From NCBI GenBank assembly GCA_021772055.1, contig JAETNR010000004.1, forward strand, positions 62,001 to 126,000: a stretch of DNA of 64,000 nucleotides. The letters run 5' to 3'. Positions 53,181 to 63,237 of the stretch are shown here, one piece after another (position 1 is the stretch's first letter; each line of letters starts with the position of its first letter). The translations under genes and the position numbers were made by a program. The notes under the pieces are model-generated. The model saw only the letters and a program-made list of their open reading frames with translations. It did no database searches and was not told where the DNA came from. This DNA is from Blautia sp. GTDB taxonomy: Bacteria; Bacillota; Clostridia; Lachnospirales; Lachnospiraceae.

Positions 53181-55298
53181 TCAGCAGCACACCGAGCGCT
53201 GAGGAAATTCCTTGCTGATAATCTCTGCCTCCATGGGCCTTTCAAAATAAAATCCCTGGATCATGGAAATACCCATATGATTGAGAAAATCCAGTTCATC
53301 CTGCATTTCCACCCCTTCTGCACAAAGCTCCAGATCCATATTCTCGGAAAGTTCATGAAGGAACGAAACAACCACCTGATTATACTGATTCACAGGCAGA
53401 CGGCTGGTATATTCCCGGTCTACCTTGATCTGGCTGATGGGAAGCCCCTTCAGATAACGGAAGCCGGAATAGCCTGTACCAAAATCATCCAGTGCAACGC
53501 CGATTCCCAGATTGCGAAGCTCCTGGCAGAAATGGATTGCAGTTTCAAGGTTATTCAGGATCGAGGTTTCGGTGAGCTCCAGGGTCAGGTTGGAAGGATC
53601 AAGCCCGGAGGTCTCACACTGCTTTTTTACATATTGCACCAGGCTTGCGTCGGAAACCTGTTGGGCCGCAATGTTGGCGTGGACAACTACATGATTGCTG
53701 CCATTGTTCCACCTGGAACACTCCCGAATGGCTTTCTTCAGGACCCATCTTCCAATTGGGAGAATAAGCCCGGAATATTCCAGGGTCTGAATCATTTCCA
53801 TCTGTCCGAGTCCGGGGAATGCCGGATTGCTGTATCGAAGCAGGGCCTCCGCCCCAATCCAGCGTGAAGTGCCGTTTTCGTGTTTTACAATAGGCTGGTA
53901 AACAACACGGAAATGCCGGAAATCATGCTCAATATCCAGGCGCATTTCATTTTCCAGCTGGTATTGTTTGGAAAAATCAATGCTGTTCTGTTTGGCAAAA
54001 AAGCTGACATCGCGTTTATCTTCCCTGGAAATACGGTACAGGCAGAGATTGGCATTGCTGAGAAGCTCTTCTGCTGTGTGCCCGTGTTCAGGATACAGGA
54101 GAGCAGCGGTAAAGGTATCTACATAAATAATGTGCCCATCCAGTTCTCTGGGCCTGCTCACAATGTGCTGAAATGGAGTAAGCTTCTCTAGCACTTTCTC
54201 TTTTTGGTGTTCTTTCAGATGAATCAGGAACTCGTCCCCTCCGAAACGGTAAATTCCCAGTGCTTGGGGAAAATACAGCTTCAGCATATTTCCAAACTCT
54301 TTTAATACATGGTCGCCGAATTTGTGGCCGAACATTTCATTATAGGATTTGAACTTGCGGATATCCATATAAAGAATACAGCCCTTTGCATTCGGATCCT
54401 GAAGAACCGCATCCATTTCGGTCAGGAAAGAGCGCCTGTTCTTCAGACCTGTGAGGATATCGTAATAAAGCATATGATGGATCTTCTGCTCCTTTTCTTT
54501 TTGCTCTGTAATATCAAGAAGGGAGCCTGCAAGAAGAAGGGGCTTCCCCTGGGCATCGTGGAGGCCTTTTCCCTGACAGCGGACCCAGATGACCCTTCCG
54601 TCCCTGGTCTGCAGACGGAATTCCGCATACTGATCTTCCGAACTGCCGGAAAAAAAGGGAGTTATGGAATCCAGGAAAATCTGACGGTCCTCCATTACTA
54701 CGAAAGAAAGCAGACGATCAAGGGCATCCGAAAAAGTGGGGGAATCCAAAGAGAGAACTTCCAGTGCTTTCGGGGAAAGAGTACAGGTATTCTCTGCAAA
54801 ATTAAGCTGGAATATGTAGTCTGCTGCGCCTTCAAGAATGAGCTGATTTACGGATTGAGCGTGCTCAAGCTCACTGATGATCTGCTCCAGATGACGATCA
54901 TATTCCCTGGTCGGCTCATAGTCAACGGAAAGGAAGCCTAAAAGATGATCAGAATCTCCGAAATGATACATATACGAAACCGCACTTAAGCACCCCTGCG
55001 CTGCATCAAGGGCTACATGGCAATTTTCCCGGCTGGTATGGCCGGTTCTCAGGCGCTGGATTTCCTGCCGGAATACCATACGGCTTTTCTCCGGGAAAAA
55101 AGTTTCGAATTCCTCCATGGGAATCCTGGCTGGCACCTCAGCTTTCTTATAATATAAAAGATCCGCCAGTTTTTTCGAAAGCCAGATTTTATTTTCTTTT
55201 AGATCCAGTAAGTAGATTTCTCCGATGGCATCGACTGAAAAATGAAAATTTTCATGCTCATTCACAAAGGAATTCCATTCAAAGTATTGTTTTTCCAT
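53181..55298 (-). CDS. PAS-GGDEF-EAL c-di-GMP turnover protein
   Basis: A 705-residue cytoplasmic protein. A PAS-like region (residues 1-130), a second PAS domain (about 150-270), a GGDEF domain (about 285-440) with intact GGDEF, and an EAL domain (about 460-700). Both catalytic motifs look competent: YRFGGDEFLIHL, and EAL motif WIGAEALLRY with ELTETSI, DDFGTGYSGF and IKVDREY. The RxxD inhibitory site is absent. It is divergent from the sensor diguanylate cyclase at 55510, so the two could form opposed activities under one control region. Confidence 0.92.
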   Translation of the reverse strand: MEKQYFEWNSFVNEHENFHFSVDAIGEIYLLDLKENKIWLSKKLADLLYYKKAEVPARIPMEEFETFFPEKSRMVFRQEIQRLRTGHTSRENCHVALDAAQGCLSAVSYMYHFGDSDHLLGFLSVDYEPTREYDRHLEQIISELEHAQSVNQLILEGAADYIFQLNFAENTCTLSPKALEVLSLDSPTFSDALDRLLSFVVMEDRQIFLDSITPFFSGSSEDQYAEFRLQTRDGRVIWVRCQGKGLHDAQGKPLLLAGSLLDITEQKEKEQKIHHMLYYDILTGLKNRRSFLTEMDAVLQDPNAKGCILYMDIRKFKSYNEMFGHKFGDHVLKEFGNMLKLYFPQALGIYRFGGDEFLIHLKEHQKEKVLEKLTPFQHIVSRPRELDGHIIYVDTFTAALLYPEHGHTAEELLSNANLCLYRISREDKRDVSFFAKQNSIDFSKQYQLENEMRLDIEHDFRHFRVVYQPIVKHENGTSRWIGAEALLRYSNPAFPGLGQMEMIQTLEYSGLILPIGRWVLKKAIRECSRWNNGSNHVVVHANIAAQQVSDASLVQYVKKQCETSGLDPSNLTLELTETSILNNLETAIHFCQELRNLGIGVALDDFGTGYSGFRYLKGLPISQIKVDREYTSRLPVNQYNQVVVSFLHELSENMDLELCAEGVEMQDELDFLNHMGISMIQGFYFERPMEAEIISKEFPQRSVCC

Positions 55299-55436
55299 AG
55301 GCTGCTGTCCTTTTTTTGTGCATAATTCCCCACTATTATACTTTAACTATACTGCATTCTTTTTCGAAATACAATACGGCAATATGGATAAAAAAATCCG
55401 AAATAGCGAAAACTGTTTCGGTTACAGAAATAAAAA

Positions 55437-55465
55437 TTGTAATTCAGCCCCAAATCCATTATACT
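55437..55465 (+). promoter_or_regulatory. promoter of the sensor diguanylate cyclase
   Basis: TTGTAA, a 17-base spacer and TATACT, 44 bases before the ATG. The opposite strand's promoter for the GGDEF-EAL gene was not resolved. Confidence 0.65.
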
Positions 55466-55509
55466 ATTCATAATACACGTCTTTATTCCAGCGAAAACAG
55501 GAGGAGCCA

Positions 55510-57411
55510 ATGCGTACATTACAAAAAATAATCAGCAGATATATGTACCGGGTATCCGGGATTTTAGTAGTTTTGATATTGGGCTCTGTATTACTGGTTG
55601 AGGTTATAAATGAGCGTGAACTGGCCTGTGAAAGTGCTATGAGAACTTTTTCGCAGATGGAGCAGGTATTAGAAGAAAACCAGAAAGAGCTTGAGGAGAT
55701 TCAGGAAGAATACAGGCAGACATGTCTGCATAATGCGGAAGTAATTGCCCGTATTATAGAAGGTGCCCCTGAGGTATTGGAGGATGTAGAGGAATTAAAA
55801 AAAATTGCGGAATCTTTGGAGGTGGATGAAATCCATATTTTTGATTCCGCAGGCCGTATTTTTGCGGGAACGCATCCCCAGTATTATGATTATACATTTG
55901 ATTCCGGTGAACAAATGATGTTTTTTAAGCCAATGTTGGAGGATAAAACATTAAAGCTTGTCCAGGATATCACCCCCAATACTGCTGAGGGAAAGCAGAT
56001 GCAGTATTCTGCACTTTGGAGTAATAACGGGGAGTTTATCGTTCAGGTAGGAATGGAGCCTGTGAATGTCATTAAGGTTACAAAAAAGAATGAGCTGTCT
56101 TATATTTTCTCTTTGTTCTGCGTGAATACGGAGATTAATTATTACGCGATCGACTGTGAAACAGGGGATGTTGCAGGCTGCTCTGCCCAGGAAATGATAG
56201 GACGTAATATTACCGAAATTGGTCTCAACCTGGAAGATATCAAAAACGGAGAAACCGGCTTTGACGCAAAAATCAACGGCAGGAATTCTTTTTGCGTATT
56301 TAAAAAAATAGGGGACAATTACATTGGCCGGGTGGCCTTGGGCAGAAATCTTTACCGCCGGATTCCCATGACAATGTTTCTTCTTTTGGTCTGCCTGACC
56401 ATGATCGCGCTTTTTCTGGCAAATGCGGTCATACGTTATATGAACAGATATGTGGTGGATGAAATCCATGATGTGAACAAAAAACTGAAGGCAATTGCCA
56501 ACGGGAGTCTTGAGGAGACGGTAGACAGCAGGGACAGCATTGAATTTTCGGAATTAAGCAACTACATTAACATGATGGTAAAAAGCCTGGTGGACAGCAA
56601 GAAAAAAATGTCCTATGTTCTGAGCAAAACGGATATGTATATTGGCGTGTACGAATATAACAGGCAAGTGGGAAAATTCCATTTCACGGATTATATTTCA
56701 AAAATACTGCCGCTGGATGGAAAGAAGATGGAAGAACTGTTTTCGGATGTGGAAAAATTCAGGAAATTTATCAGTGAAATACGTGCAAATCCCATACCGG
56801 ACGAACCGGGAGTATACCAGGTAGGGGAACGGTATATCAGGCTGGAGGAAATAGAAGAAAATCAGGCGGTCCTGGGCGTTTTGGCTGATGTGACTGCTGA
56901 AATGATAAGACGCAGGAAGATTGAAGAGGAAAGAGATATTGATCAGCTGACAGGACTGTATAACAGACGGGGGCTGGATACACAGCTTGCTGTTTTGTTT
57001 GAGAATCCGGAACAGCTTGGATACAGCGCCATGATCATGATAGATACCGATGATCTGAAAGAAATCAATGACACATACGGACATGAAATGGGAGACATTT
57101 ATCTGAAAGAAATATCCAGGCTTTTTAAGCATTTCGGATCAAAAAGCAGCATCGTATCCAGGCAGGGAGGCGATGAGTTTGTACTATTTTTATATGCTTA
57201 TGAAAGTGAGGAGTCACTTCATAAAGAAATCGAAGCCTTTACCGATCTTCAGGACCATAGTTTTACACAGCTTGGGGAGAAAGAAAGGGTTCCCCTGCGG
57301 TTTTCCTTTGGCTGCTGCTTCACAGACGGAAGTACAGATTATCAGATGCTGTTAAAAGAGGCTGATAAAAAAATGTATTTGAATAAACTGAAGCGGAAAA
57401 GCAAATTTTAA
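55510..57411 (+). CDS. membrane sensor diguanylate cyclase
   Basis: A 633-residue protein. Two membrane helices (about 17-35 and 285-305) flank an extracellular double-Cache-like sensor; a HAMP linker (IHDVNKKLKAIANGSLEETV) and a linker region of about 110 residues lead to a GGDEF domain with SRQGGDEFVLF at residues 553-557. No RxxD inhibitory site is present in the segment before it. RBS CAGGAGG lies just upstream. It makes c-di-GMP in response to an external ligand, which is unknown. Confidence 0.93.
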   Translation: MRTLQKIISRYMYRVSGILVVLILGSVLLVEVINERELACESAMRTFSQMEQVLEENQKELEEIQEEYRQTCLHNAEVIARIIEGAPEVLEDVEELKKIAESLEVDEIHIFDSAGRIFAGTHPQYYDYTFDSGEQMMFFKPMLEDKTLKLVQDITPNTAEGKQMQYSALWSNNGEFIVQVGMEPVNVIKVTKKNELSYIFSLFCVNTEINYYAIDCETGDVAGCSAQEMIGRNITEIGLNLEDIKNGETGFDAKINGRNSFCVFKKIGDNYIGRVALGRNLYRRIPMTMFLLLVCLTMIALFLANAVIRYMNRYVVDEIHDVNKKLKAIANGSLEETVDSRDSIEFSELSNYINMMVKSLVDSKKKMSYVLSKTDMYIGVYEYNRQVGKFHFTDYISKILPLDGKKMEELFSDVEKFRKFISEIRANPIPDEPGVYQVGERYIRLEEIEENQAVLGVLADVTAEMIRRRKIEEERDIDQLTGLYNRRGLDTQLAVLFENPEQLGYSAMIMIDTDDLKEINDTYGHEMGDIYLKEISRLFKHFGSKSSIVSRQGGDEFVLFLYAYESEESLHKEIEAFTDLQDHSFTQLGEKERVPLRFSFGCCFTDGSTDYQMLLKEADKKMYLNKLKRKSKF

Positions 57412-57422
57412 GGCAATTGGAG

Positions 57423-57452
57423 TTGACAACTTATTTCCTGCTGTAATATAAT
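57423..57452 (+). promoter_or_regulatory. opp operon promoter
   Basis: TTGACA and TATAAT, both perfect, with an 18-base spacer. This is the strongest promoter in the window. It lies 11 bases after the diguanylate cyclase stop. Confidence 0.85.
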
Positions 57453-57467
57453 AATGACTATGCAACG

Positions 57468-57500
57468 GGGCACTTTGGATTCTGTGAAAGTGTCCTTTTC
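57468..57500 (+). terminator. terminator-like attenuator in the opp leader
   Basis: A 9-bp stem (GGGCACTTT with AAAGTGTCC, one wobble) is followed by TTTTC, starting about 10 bases after the expected transcript start. It may stop some transcripts before the binding-protein gene, or serve as the tail of the upstream gene. Confidence 0.55.
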
Positions 57501-57586
57501 TGTTAATAAGGAGTTTAGGATGGTAAAGTGGAACAGTAAAGCCCTTTGCCGGAATACGCCAAACCAAAGAAAGAGGAGGAAAAGAG

Positions 57587-59200
57587 ATGAAGAAAAAAAT
57601 AACCGCAGCGATTATGTGTACTCTGATGGCTGCAACCACCATGTTTGGTTCTGTGCCTGTGATGGCAGAAGGAGAGCAGGTGCTGAATACCTACCGCAGG
57701 AACGAACCTGCAACACTGGACCGTGTAGCTCCCACCATTGATGAGTCAGGCAAATATATCCTTCACGATGCTTCGGAACCGCTGGTTCGTATTGTGAATG
57801 GAGTGACAACAGAGGCAGGCTGTGAATCCTACGAATATGATGAAGAGAACCTGACTTACACCTTTAAGCTTCGTGAGAATTACTGGGAGGATGGTGTTCA
57901 GGTAAAGGCTGCTGATTATTTGTATTCCTTCCAGCGTATGGTTGATCCGGATACTGCTTACGGCTATGTGTCTGATCTGTACTGCATTGAAAATGCAGAG
58001 GCAATCAATGCAGGTGAGAAAGAAGTTTCCGAGCTTGGGGTGACCGCTCCGGATGATATGACCCTTGTTGTTAAGCTTAACGAGGTAACCCCGGCGTTTC
58101 TGCAAGTAGTTCCTTTGTACCCTCAGAGACAGGATTTTGTAGAGCAGTGCGGCGATTCTTATGGAATTGATGCAGATAAATTCTTAAGCTGCGGTCCTTT
58201 CCGGGTAACGGAATGGGAGCACAACAGCTATATTGATATGGTTCCCAACGAAAAGTACTGGGATGCTGCAAACGTAAAACTGGAAAAGGTTCATGTTGCT
58301 CTGACAAATGACGCCAATACCCTTTACAGCTCTATGCTGGCCGGAACTCTGGATTATATGGAAACATCCACACCGGAGTACATAGAGACATTTGAAGGAA
58401 TGGATGATCTGGTAGTTCAGGACAACGTGAGCCCTGCCCTTGGATTTATCGTATTTAACTGTGAAGATGAGCTGATGTCCAATGTTAAGGTACGTCAGGC
58501 ATTCTCTCTGGCAATTAACAGAGAATTGTTTACAGAGATGATCTATCATGGACTTTCCTACCCGGCATACGGACTTCTTTCCAGCGCCAACGGTATTGAC
58601 GGCGTTTCCTTCCGGGATAAAGTGGAAGAGCCGCTGAAGGCTTTTGCAGAAGAGTCAGCAGATCCCAAGGAATTACTGATTGAAGGCCTTACAGAGCTTG
58701 GCATGGATCCGGATCCGGCGAACCTGACGGTGACCTTAAGCACTGGCTCCACCTCTGCAGCTGCTCAGAACAGTATGGCGGTATTCCAGCAGTGTTTCCT
58801 GGAAACACTTGGCGTAACAATGGTTTCGGATGCTACAGAATGGGCTACCTTCTGGAATGACTGCAAGGGCGGCGATTTCCAGATGGCATATCTGGCATGG
58901 TCCGGCGAAGTGGATGTCTCCTTCCTGTTTAATCTGTTCTTAAGTGATTCCGCACAGATGCCCTGCTTCTACTACACAGAAGAATTTGATGAAATTGTGA
59001 AAAAAGCCAACAAATCAACTGATGCGGAAGAACGCTTCCAGTTATACGGCGAGGCTGAAAAAATGATTATTGTTGACCAGTGCCAGATTGCGCCGGTTTA
59101 TTATGAAGTAAACAGATCTGTGCTTCGCTCCAAAGTGAAAAACTGGGATTACAATGTATTTTCCACTGCAGGACGTAAGGACGTTTATATTGAAGAATAA
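57587..59200 (+). CDS. oligopeptide ABC transporter substrate-binding protein (OppA-like)
   Basis: A 537-residue family-5 binding protein. A signal peptide (MKKKITAAIMCTLMAATTMFG, cut after VPVMA) lacks a lipobox Cys in the mature N-terminus. Family stretches: RRNEPATLDRVAPT, FKLRENYWEDGVQVKAADYLYSF, LSCGPFRVTEWEHNSYIDMVPN and VRQAFSLAINRE. It would deliver peptides to the following permeases. RBS AGAGGAGGAAAAG. The gene is the first of an opp operon. Confidence 0.93.
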   Translation: MKKKITAAIMCTLMAATTMFGSVPVMAEGEQVLNTYRRNEPATLDRVAPTIDESGKYILHDASEPLVRIVNGVTTEAGCESYEYDEENLTYTFKLRENYWEDGVQVKAADYLYSFQRMVDPDTAYGYVSDLYCIENAEAINAGEKEVSELGVTAPDDMTLVVKLNEVTPAFLQVVPLYPQRQDFVEQCGDSYGIDADKFLSCGPFRVTEWEHNSYIDMVPNEKYWDAANVKLEKVHVALTNDANTLYSSMLAGTLDYMETSTPEYIETFEGMDDLVVQDNVSPALGFIVFNCEDELMSNVKVRQAFSLAINRELFTEMIYHGLSYPAYGLLSSANGIDGVSFRDKVEEPLKAFAEESADPKELLIEGLTELGMDPDPANLTVTLSTGSTSAAAQNSMAVFQQCFLETLGVTMVSDATEWATFWNDCKGGDFQMAYLAWSGEVDVSFLFNLFLSDSAQMPCFYYTEEFDEIVKKANKSTDAEERFQLYGEAEKMIIVDQCQIAPVYYEVNRSVLRSKVKNWDYNVFSTAGRKDVYIEE

Positions 59201-59214
59201 TTTATGAAGGTATC

Positions 59215-59256
59215 AAAAAGCCAGGGGGACCGAAAATGGTTCCTCCTGGTTTTTGT
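59215..59256 (+). terminator. intercistronic terminator after the OppA-like gene
   Basis: A GC-rich stem (CCAGGGGGA-CC with GGTTCCTCCTGG, one bulge and one wobble) with flanking A and T tracts. Confidence 0.8.
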
Positions 59257-59261
59257 ACCTT

Positions 59262-59309
59262 GGAGCATATTTGAAAGCCGGCCGCCCGGATGGCTTTCAA
59301 ATGTGCTCC
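59262..59309 (+). promoter_or_regulatory. stable RNA hairpin before the OppB RBS
   Basis: An 18-bp stem (GGAGCATATTTGAAAGCC with GGCTTTCAAATGTGCTCC, one wobble) without T tract, ending seven bases before AAAGGAGGAG. It probably stabilises or processes the downstream mRNA. Confidence 0.6.
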
Positions 59310-59331
59310 GATAAGAAAGGAGGAGCGCAGA

Positions 59332-60264
59332 ATGAAAAAATATGTGGGAAAAAGAATTATTTACATGTTTTTCGTTTTGCTTGTTGTAACAACGATTACA
59401 TTCTTTATGATGCATAATATCCCCGGGGATCCTTTGACGGCTCTTGTGCAGAAACTTCCGGAACAGACGAAGGCAAACTATTATGCAAAATACGGTCTGG
59501 ATAAACCGGTATGGGAACAGTTTCTTTTGTTTCTGAAAGGGATCTTTACCGAGGGCTCCCTGGGAGAATCCATCCGTTATCCCGGACGAATGGTAAATGA
59601 TATGCTGGCAAAATACTCCGTAAGCTCAGGAGAGATCGGACTGACTGCTGTTGCAGTGGGCTTTTTGCTTGGGATTATGATGGGTGTGGTATCAGCTCTT
59701 AAGAGAAACAAACTGCCGGACAAGCTGATCAGTGTCATTGCGATTATTGGCGTTTCCCTTCCCACCTTCGTGGTGGCATCCGTACTTCAGTATGTCTTTA
59801 CTGTAAAGTTTCCCATCCTTCCGACTATGGGCTGGGGAAGCCCCAAACATATGGTTCTTCCGATTATCTGCATGGCGCTGTCCCCTCTGGCAACCTATAC
59901 GAGATATATGCGTTCCAGTGTATTGGATGTGGTAAATCAGGATTATATTACTATGGCAGAAGCCAAGGGCATGAGCTTTGGAATGATCGTCAGAAGACAT
60001 ATCCTCAGGAATTCCATTCTTCCGTCACTGACGATTCTGGGGCCGAACATCGCGGATGTATTCACCGGTTCTTTTATTATTGAATCCATATTTAGTATTC
60101 CCGGTCTGGGAAGCTATTATATTACCGCAGTCACGGACAGAGATTTCCCCATGATCATTGGTTCCACTATGTTCTATACAGGAATTTATATTCTCGCTCT
60201 TTTGATCGTGGACATCCTGTATGTAGTCATTGACCCGAGAATCCGGCTGTCTGAGCCAAACTAA
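59332..60264 (+). CDS. peptide ABC transporter permease (OppB/DppB-like)
   Basis: A 310-residue permease. N-terminal helix KRIIYMFFVLLVVTTITFFMM, PGDPLTAL typical of OppB, and the EAA loop TMAEAKGMSFGMIVRRHILRNSILP. It forms a heterodimer with the next permease. ATG 59332 follows GGAGGAG, downstream of a strong hairpin. A 37-base gap separates it from the OppC-like gene. Confidence 0.94.
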   Translation: MKKYVGKRIIYMFFVLLVVTTITFFMMHNIPGDPLTALVQKLPEQTKANYYAKYGLDKPVWEQFLLFLKGIFTEGSLGESIRYPGRMVNDMLAKYSVSSGEIGLTAVAVGFLLGIMMGVVSALKRNKLPDKLISVIAIIGVSLPTFVVASVLQYVFTVKFPILPTMGWGSPKHMVLPIICMALSPLATYTRYMRSSVLDVVNQDYITMAEAKGMSFGMIVRRHILRNSILPSLTILGPNIADVFTGSFIIESIFSIPGLGSYYITAVTDRDFPMIIGSTMFYTGIYILALLIVDILYVVIDPRIRLSEPN

Positions 60265-60301
60265 AGTGAGCATGTTTTGAGAAAGGCGGATAGAAAGTTT
60301 T

Positions 60302-61225
60302 ATGGAAGATAAGCATTTTACAGATGCCCAGTTTGAGATCGTGGGCTGCAGCGATGCAGATGCGGAGAAACTGGGCAGACCTCAGACAACCTACTGGAAG
60401 GATGCCTGGAGAAGACTGAAGAAAAATCATCTGGCAATGATCGCTATGATACTTCTGATCCTGATCATTGCTTTGACGATATTCGGGCCTGCCATCAGCG
60501 GCTATGAATATGAAAAAATGAGTGCTGATATGAACCAGGGACCCAGCATGAAGCATTGGTTTGGGACAGATTCTCTGGGAAGGGATTTATTTGCCCGGGT
60601 ATGGGCAGGCGGCCGTGTTTCCATCATTATCGGTGTCGTGGGCGCGGTGATCACGACCATCATCGGCAGCATTTATGGCAGCATCTCTGCCTTTATAGGG
60701 GGAAGAACAGATTCTGTTATGATGCGTATCGTGGAGATCATCAGCAGTATTCCTTACCTGATCGTGGTAATCCTGCTTTCTCTGATGCTGAATGATTCCG
60801 GCATAGGAAGTATTCTCCTGGCTTTGTGCCTGGTAGGATGGTGCCCTACGGCCCGTCTTGTGCGGGGACAGATCCTTCAGCTTTCCAGTGCGGAATATGT
60901 GACAGCAGCCAAAACTTTAGGGGTTCCCGGCTGGAAGATCATTACGCGGCACATGATTCCCAATACCCTAAGTGTGATCATTGTCAATCTGACATTCCGA
61001 ATCCCGGGATATATTTTCAGCGAATCCTTTTTAAGTTATGTAGGTCTTGGAATTAAAACACCGGACACCAGCTGGGGTATGCTGGCAGCTAGTGCGCAGC
61101 CCAATATTTTCTTTTACCCGTATCAGCTGTTTTTTCCAGCGTTGATGATCGGCCTTACGATGCTGTCCTTCACCCTGTTCGGTGACGGACTCAGGGATGC
61201 GCTGGATCCGAAGCTTCGTCGATAG
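60302..61225 (+). CDS. peptide ABC transporter permease (OppC/DppC-like)
   Basis: A 307-residue permease with an N-terminal cytoplasmic extension (about 1-40) as in OppC, the family motif HWFGTDSLGRDLFARVWAGGR, and the EAA loop TAAKTLGVPGWKIITRHMIPN. RBS AGGCGGA lies upstream. The next gene follows after 11 bases. Confidence 0.94.
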   Translation: MEDKHFTDAQFEIVGCSDADAEKLGRPQTTYWKDAWRRLKKNHLAMIAMILLILIIALTIFGPAISGYEYEKMSADMNQGPSMKHWFGTDSLGRDLFARVWAGGRVSIIIGVVGAVITTIIGSIYGSISAFIGGRTDSVMMRIVEIISSIPYLIVVILLSLMLNDSGIGSILLALCLVGWCPTARLVRGQILQLSSAEYVTAAKTLGVPGWKIITRHMIPNTLSVIIVNLTFRIPGYIFSESFLSYVGLGIKTPDTSWGMLAASAQPNIFFYPYQLFFPALMIGLTMLSFTLFGDGLRDALDPKLRR

Positions 61226-61236
61226 GAGGTAGGAAA

Positions 61237-62256
61237 ATGAGTCGTTTGCTGGAAGTAGAAAATTTACAGGTATCTTTTCACACATATGCCGGTGAGGTAA
61301 AGGCAGTAAGAGGTGTGACGTTTGGAGTAGAAAAAGGAGAGACGCTGGCAATGGTGGGAGAATCCGGATGCGGAAAATCCGTAACAGCCAAGGCCTTGAT
61401 GCGTCTGTTTGAACGGACTGCCGGTGAGATCATGCCGGGTTCCGGGATCACGTTCGACGGAACGGATGTCCTGGCTTTGAATAAGAAGGCGCTGCATGCA
61501 TTCCGGGGTGCGGAAATCGGCATGATCTTTCAGGATCCCATGACTTCTCTTGATCCTACAATGACTGTGGGAAAACAGGTGGGAGAGTGCCTGATGGTAC
61601 ATAAGGGAATCAGCATGAAGGAGGCAGTGAAGCAGGCGGTGGATCTGCTGCGCCTGGTGGAAATCCCAAATCCGGAAGAAAGAGTCAAGGCCTATCCTCA
61701 TCAGCTTTCCGGGGGAATGCGGCAGAGAGTTGTGATTGCCACTGCACTGGCCTGCAGCCCGAAGCTTCTGATCGCGGATGAGCCCACCACAGCACTTGAC
61801 GTAACCATACAGGCGCAGGTGCTGGATTTGTTAAGAAATTTAAAAGAGAAACTTGGCACTGCCATTATACTGGTTACCCATGATCTGGGAATCGTGGCTG
61901 ATTTTGCAGACCGCATCCAGGTAATGTATGCGGGGGTAATTGTGGAAGAAGGAACAAAACAGGAGATTTTCAAGGAGTGTGACCATCCCTATACCTGGGC
62001 ATTGCTTCGCTCCATTCCTACGGATGATTCCTCGAAGGAGATGCTTTATTCCCTGAAGGGAACACCGCCGGATTTGATTATGGAACAGAAGGGCTGTCCT
62101 TTTGCGTCACGTTGTGAATACTGTATGCCTGTCTGCAAGGAATATGCACCGGAGTTTACGGTAAAAAGCCGGACACACAGGGTAGCCTGCTGGCTGCAGC
62201 ATGAGAAGGCCCCAAGGATTCGGCGGCCTGTGGGACTGGGAGGTGAAATACGATGA
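61237..62256 (+). CDS. peptide ABC transporter ATPase (OppD-like)
   Basis: A 339-residue ATPase. Walker [11 protein letters not shown], signature [10 protein letters not shown], Walker [13 protein letters not shown], then a C-terminal zinc/FeS-like cluster of Cys ([20 protein letters not shown]) typical of OppD and OppF. It is followed with a four-base overlap by the OppF-like gene. Confidence 0.95.
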   Translation: MSRLLEVENLQVSFHTYAGEVKAVRGVTFGVEKGETLAMVGESGCGKSVTAKALMRLFERTAGEIMPGSGITFDGTDVLALNKKALHAFRGAEIGMIFQDPMTSLDPTMTVGKQVGECLMVHKGISMKEAVKQAVDLLRLVEIPNPEERVKAYPHQLSGGMRQRVVIATALACSPKLLIADEPTTALDVTIQAQVLDLLRNLKEKLGTAIILVTHDLGIVADFADRIQVMYAGVIVEEGTKQEIFKECDHPYTWALLRSIPTDDSSKEMLYSLKGTPPDLIMEQKGCPFASRCEYCMPVCKEYAPEFTVKSRTHRVACWLQHEKAPRIRRPVGLGGEIR

Positions 62257-63215
62257 GTGACATGATTTTGCAGGTAGAAAACCTGAAGCAATATTTTTCC
62301 ATTGGAAAGAACCGGGTTGTAAAGGCAGTGGATGACATTAGTTTTTCTATCAGACGGGGAGAAACCTTCGGCCTGGTAGGAGAATCGGGCTGCGGAAAAT
62401 CCACCACAGGACGGAGTGTTCTGGGAATCACGAAGCCAACGGCAGGAAGGATCCTGTATGACGGGACAGACATTGCCGCTTACACCAAAGCCCAGAAGCT
62501 CCAGTTTAAGAAAAGGGCGCAGATGATCTTTCAGGATCCCTATGCCTGTCTGGATCCCCGTATGACGATAGGAAGCATCATCAAGGAGGGAATGGACGTC
62601 CATTTCCATTATTCCAGGAAAGAATCGGATGAAAAGGTGGGTGACCTTCTGAATAAGGTGGGACTGACGGAGGATTATGCTTCCCGGTTTCCTCATGAGC
62701 TTTCCGGAGGACAGAGGCAGAGAATCGGAATCGCAAGGGCACTGGCCGTGGAACCGGAATTTATTGTGTGCGATGAGCCGATTGCAGCGCTGGATGTTTC
62801 CATCCAGGCACAGGTGGTGAACTTGATGATGAAGGTGCAGAGGGAGCGCGGGCATGCCTACCTCTTTATCTCCCACGATCTGTCCATGGTGCGTTATATT
62901 TCCGACCACATCGGGGTGATGTATCTCGGATCCCTGGTGGAGATGGCGCCGAAGGATGAGATTTACGGACATCCCCTGCATCCGTATACAAAAGCATTGT
63001 TTTCTGCTATTCCAAAGCCTGATCCGGATCTGAATTGGGCAAAGACCAGAGTGAAGCTGGAAGGAGAAGTTCCAAGCCCTATTAATACACCGGCGGGTTG
63101 TAAATTCTGTGCCCGCTGTCCTTATGGGGATGAACGGTGCAGACAGGAAACACCGAAGCTTCTTGATGTAGGAGGCGGCCATATGGTGGCATGCCATAAG
63201 TTAGAGGAAATGTAG
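62253..63215 (+). CDS. peptide ABC transporter ATPase (OppF-like)
   Basis: A 320-residue partner ATPase. Walker [11 protein letters not shown], signature [10 protein letters not shown], Walker [13 protein letters not shown] and C-terminal [14 protein letters not shown]. The start overlaps the oppD stop (ATGA). It completes a full five-gene Opp importer: binding protein, two permeases and two ATPases. Confidence 0.95.
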   Translation: MSDMILQVENLKQYFSIGKNRVVKAVDDISFSIRRGETFGLVGESGCGKSTTGRSVLGITKPTAGRILYDGTDIAAYTKAQKLQFKKRAQMIFQDPYACLDPRMTIGSIIKEGMDVHFHYSRKESDEKVGDLLNKVGLTEDYASRFPHELSGGQRQRIGIARALAVEPEFIVCDEPIAALDVSIQAQVVNLMMKVQRERGHAYLFISHDLSMVRYISDHIGVMYLGSLVEMAPKDEIYGHPLHPYTKALFSAIPKPDPDLNWAKTRVKLEGEVPSPINTPAGCKFCARCPYGDERCRQETPKLLDVGGGHMVACHKLEEM

Positions 63216-63237
63216 AAATCCGGGGACAGAGGATAAC

